Shown here piece after piece: positions 61,591-64,000 of a stretch of 64,000 nt of DNA. Both the position numbers and the translations under genes were made by a program. Positions within the stretch are counted from its first letter, which is position 1. Every line of letters starts with the position of its first letter. Below the pieces are notes generated by a model. The model did not search any database. It was given only the letters and a program-made list of their open reading frames with translations, and was not told the DNA's origin. Source of the DNA: Pseudomonas delhiensis (GTDB lineage Bacteria > Pseudomonadota > Gammaproteobacteria > Pseudomonadales > Pseudomonadaceae); assembly GCF_900187975.1 (NCBI RefSeq), contig NZ_FZPC01000021.1:62001-126000 (forward strand). Reading direction: 5' to 3'.

Positions 61591-61932
61591 ATGCTGTTCA
61601 ACTGGTCCGAATACGTTCCCGCGGTGAAGAAGGCCTTCGGTGCATTGGGCAAGAAGCATCCGAAGATGATCGCCGCCTACCAGGCGCTGGATGCCGCCGC
61701 GGCGGACGGCGACGCACTGGACGCCAAGACCCGCGAACTGATCTCCCTGGCGGTGGCCATCACCACCCGCTGCGACGGCTGCATCGGCGTGCATGCCGAG
61801 GCCGCGCGCAAGGCCGGCGCCAGCGAGGCCGAAGTGGCCCAGGCGCTGGCCACGGCGATCGCCATGAACGCCGGCGCCGCCTACGTCTACTCGCTGCGCG
61901 CCCTGGAAGCCTTCGAACAGCCGCAGGGCTGA
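61591..61932 (+). CDS. AhpD-like carboxymuconolactone decarboxylase family protein
   Basis: 113 residues. The redox motif is CDGC (C61, C64) with H68, as in AhpD peroxidases: TTRCDGCIGVHAEAARKAGA. Also LISLAVAITTR and EVAQALATAIAMNAGAAYVY. AAAAGGAGAT precedes ATG 61591 with proper spacing. A small thiol-based antioxidant enzyme is likely; no AhpC gene is nearby. Confidence 0.9.
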   Translation: MLFNWSEYVPAVKKAFGALGKKHPKMIAAYQALDAAAADGDALDAKTRELISLAVAITTRCDGCIGVHAEAARKAGASEAEVAQALATAIAMNAGAAYVYSLRALEAFEQPQG

Positions 61933-62007
61933 GGTGCAGGCGCGGCCGAGGCTTTCTCCGGCGCGGGAATTGGGTTATCCATTGCACTCTCGCCCAATGG
62001 AGCCGCC

Positions 62008-62379
62008 ATGTCCTCGCCCAGCCCCAGCTTCTGGAAACTCGCCCTCGGCATCGCCGCCGGCATCTGGCTGGGCTTCGTCGCCGTGGCCCTGAGCTGCGTG
62101 CTGCTCCTGCGCTTGTGGCCCGGCGCGCCCCTGCCGTTGCCGGCGCGCCTGTCGCCGGCGCCGGCCACCACCCCGGCGCCCGGCCAGGATACCAATGCGG
62201 CGATGTTCCAGCAGTACCTGGAGAACCAGCGCAAGGCCCAGGCCGAGCAAGGCCGGCAGGTCGAGCAGAGCGAGCATGAGCGGCGCTTCAACAGCGCGCC
62301 CTGCCAGTTCTGGCGCCAGCAGTACCAGGCCGATCCCAGCGAGAAGAACCGGCTGAAGATGGACGGCTACTGCGGCTGA
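62008..62379 (+). CDS. Hypothetical membrane-anchored protein
   Basis: 123 residues. One N-terminal membrane helix (LALGIAAGIWLGFVAVALSC onward), a Pro/Ala-rich linker, a charged helix (YLENQRKAQAEQGRQVEQSE) and two cysteines in the last 30 residues (NSAPCQFW, DGYCG) that could pair in the periplasm. Conserved-looking, but I cannot name a family. The 3' end overlaps the convergent cyclase gene by 13 bases. Confidence 0.65.
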   Translation: MSSPSPSFWKLALGIAAGIWLGFVAVALSCVLLLRLWPGAPLPLPARLSPAPATTPAPGQDTNAAMFQQYLENQRKAQAEQGRQVEQSEHERRFNSAPCQFWRQQYQADPSEKNRLKMDGYCG

Positions 62380-63416
62380 GGCTCGGCGCCCACCACCTGG
62401 TTGCGGCCCTGGTGCTTGGCCCGGTACAGCGCCTTGTCCGCCTCGCCCAGCCAGGCGCTGGCATCCACCTGGTAAGGGCTGTAGGACGCCACGCCGATGC
62501 TCAGGCCGACGGACAGGTCCGCCGCCAGCTGGTAGTGCTTCTCGGCGAAGCCCTGGCGCAGGCGCTCCATGATCTCCACCGCCAGCACCTGGGTGGTGCC
62601 GGGCAGGATCACGCAGAACTCGTCGCCGCCATAGCGCCCCGGGGTGTCGGTGTCGCGCAGCGAATGGGTGAGCAGGTGGCTGAGCTCGGTGATGACCATG
62701 TCGCCCAGCACGTGGCCGAAGCGGTCGTTGATGCCCTTGAAGTGGTCGATGTCGATCAGCGCCACGCTGGCCCGGGTGTGCTGCTGGCGGCATTTCTGGA
62801 ATTCGCTCTCCAGCTGGTCCATCCAGGAACCATGGTTGAGCAGCCCGGTGAGGCTGTCGGTGCGGCTGACCGCGCGCAACGCCTGCTTGTGCTCGGACAG
62901 GCGCCTGGCCAGGCTGTAGCTCACGCCGCCCACCGCCAGCGGGTAGACCACCAGCATCGGCAGGCAGGCGTACACCTGCAGCGGCGTGGCCACGGCGCTG
63001 AAGGCGATGCCGAAGCACAGCCAGGCCAGCAGCACGCCCAGCAGCTGCGCCACGCACCCCATCAGGAAGAAACGCAGGCCGCCGGCGGCGACGTTGTCCA
63101 TCGCCATCATCGACAGGATGGTCACGCTCGGCAGCGGGTTGAGCTGCATGGCCCCGGCCCAGAAGCCGCCGAACAGCGAATCCAGCAGGAGGTTGCGCCG
63201 CTCCGCCTGGTACGGCGCCCGCGACAGGCGCGCCAGTTGGTAGGCCAGGTGCGGCCAGAGGAAACCGTTGGCCACCAGCAGCCCCCAGGCCCAGCCCGGC
63301 CGCTGCAACGGCGCCAGCGCCGCCGCCACGCAGAAGAAGCCGATGCCCAGGCCGACCATGCGCGGAAGATAGATGCGCCTGGCGAAAGACAACCCCTTAC
63401 CGACCACAGCACCCAT
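62367..63416 (-). CDS. Membrane diguanylate cyclase (GGDEF)
   Basis: 349 residues. About six membrane helices in the first 180 residues form a MASE-like sensor (GIGFFCVAAALAPLQRPGWA, LPSVTILSMMAMDNVAAGG), followed by a GGDEF domain (about 190-345): DSLTGLLNHGSWMDQLE, DIDHFKGINDRFGHVLGD, RYGGDEF with the full motif at 263-267. The I-site RxxD is not evident five residues before it. Expected to make c-di-GMP at the inner membrane. ATG 63416 gives MGAVVGKGLSF. Confidence 0.92.
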   Translation of the reverse strand: MGAVVGKGLSFARRIYLPRMVGLGIGFFCVAAALAPLQRPGWAWGLLVANGFLWPHLAYQLARLSRAPYQAERRNLLLDSLFGGFWAGAMQLNPLPSVTILSMMAMDNVAAGGLRFFLMGCVAQLLGVLLAWLCFGIAFSAVATPLQVYACLPMLVVYPLAVGGVSYSLARRLSEHKQALRAVSRTDSLTGLLNHGSWMDQLESEFQKCRQQHTRASVALIDIDHFKGINDRFGHVLGDMVITELSHLLTHSLRDTDTPGRYGGDEFCVILPGTTQVLAVEIMERLRQGFAEKHYQLAADLSVGLSIGVASYSPYQVDASAWLGEADKALYRAKHQGRNQVVGAEPQPQ

Positions 63417-63696
63417 ACATCATCCTGATCCAGGCATCTGGTAGATGCACGCTAGCAGATCGGCGGGAAAGCGCCTACGTGCATTGGCGGCAATTTGACA
63501 TTATTTCTGCCCGGCGCCATCCCCAGGCGGCAACGCCAATCCCATGGCGCATCGGGGATGCGGGCATCGCCCGAATTCCTTCCGCAACCACGCCAACTCC
63601 TTACGGATATGCGTCGCCCCGATTGAGGCCCGCCCCGCCTGGGGTATGAGAACCCCAGTCCCGCCGCCACGGCGCGGAGCCACAAGGAACGTCACC

Positions 63697-64000
63697 ATGC
63701 CCAATCCAAGAACGACAATCGCCGCAGCCATGCTCTTGCTCGCCGCGCCCTTCCAACTGGCGCTGGCCGACACGGCGAACACCGGCACCGCCTCGCCCAA
63801 CCTGCTGACCGCCGCCGTCGCCTGGCGGCAGACGGCCGCCGAGTACCGCGCCCTGTACTACCAGGGCTTCAACCTGGCCAAGCTGCGCCTGGACCAGGCG
63901 CTGGCCGAACGCAAGCCCGGCGCCAGGCCGCCGGCGATCATCAGCGACCTCGACGACACCATCCTCAGCAGCAACAGCTACTGGGGCGCCCTGATCAGCC
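63697..64000 (+). CDS. HAD-superfamily periplasmic acid phosphatase, 5' part
   Basis: The first 101 residues are in the window; the gene runs off the end. Signal peptide MPNPRTTIAAAMLLLAAPFQ with cleavage near LALA-D. Catalytic DxD in IISDLDDTILSSNSYWG (D84, D86) is the motif of the e(P4)/class B-C acid phosphatases. AAGGAAC precedes ATG 63697. Predicted to hydrolyse phosphomonoesters in the periplasm. The 280 bases before it hold its promoter region and the divergent GGDEF gene start. Confidence 0.8.
   Translation, partial: MPNPRTTIAAAMLLLAAPFQLALADTANTGTASPNLLTAAVAWRQTAAEYRALYYQGFNLAKLRLDQALAERKPGARPPAIISDLDDTILSSNSYWGALIS

Overview
The window is chromosomal DNA of a high-GC gammaproteobacterium, almost certainly a Pseudomonas of the P. 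aeruginosa / P. citronellolis type. The evidence is the family content (NAGGN-type M42 peptidase, BetX-like betaine-binding protein, CapB, EAL-CBS-GGDEF protein, SSS-domain hybrid kinase) and a gene order that, as I remember it, follows P. aeruginosa PAO1 from about PA3232 to PA3271. That comparison is from memory, not from an alignment. The first 0.7 kb (M42 peptidase end plus YheU) belongs elsewhere in PAO1 (near PA3461-PA3463), so a synteny junction probably lies in the first few kb. No prophage, integron, insertion sequence with a transposase, or CRISPR array was seen.

Layout. 0-3.6 kb: end of an osmoprotectant peptidase gene, yheU, ynfA, a conserved hypothetical, an SDR oxidoreductase and two small membrane proteins. 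3.6-9.4 kb (minus): DEDDh exonuclease, cNMP/CBS/DUF294 protein, actP, yjcH, then a betaine-binding protein. 9.7-15.6 kb: GH17 glucan protein, GNAT acetyltransferase, alpha/beta hydrolase-mlaA pair, pirin. 16-23.7 kb: patatin, lipid A acyltransferase, minCDE, rluA, methyltransferase, M18 aminopeptidase, GFA protein. 23.7-30 kb: a GntR/UTRA regulator divergent from a tightly coupled operon: solute-binding protein, cytosolic NPP-like hydrolase, two permeases, ATPase, HAD phosphatase. 30-38.5 kb: quinone oxidoreductase, prc, EAL-CBS-GGDEF, a broken Sel1 gene with two small partners, DUF1232, an FKBP lipoprotein, tRNA-Asp and tRNA-Val. 38.7-49.2 kb: rdgC, BASS transporter, sugE/gdx behind a guanidine-II riboswitch, capB, an MFS-PlsC fusion, AraC and GNAT genes, a CbrA-like hybrid kinase. 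49.5-57.9 kb: MgtC/DUF4010 protein, DMT transporter/LysR pair, a MerR regulator divergent from an epoxide-hydrolase/SDR fusion plus a di-iron-type protein, rmuC. 58-64 kb: a RES/Xre toxin-antitoxin pair, RcnB-like, FlxA-like, GreA/B-like, AhpD-like and GGDEF proteins, and the start of an acid phosphatase.

Three threads connect the region. First, intergenic spaces are filled with REP-type hairpin repeats that share a GTAGG head but carry different palindromic cores; in three genes the head itself supplies the stop codon. Second, several regulators sit next to inverted repeats that look like their operators: the UTRA regulator (three CTAG-centred sites), the MerR regulator (an 18-bp palindrome) and the Xre antitoxin (9-9-9 inverted repeat). 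Third, two gene sets look like under-described systems: the import-and-hydrolyse operon at 24.8-30.0 kb, predicted to take up an organophosphorus compound, and the MerR / hydrolase-SDR / di-iron cassette at 52.4-56.2 kb.
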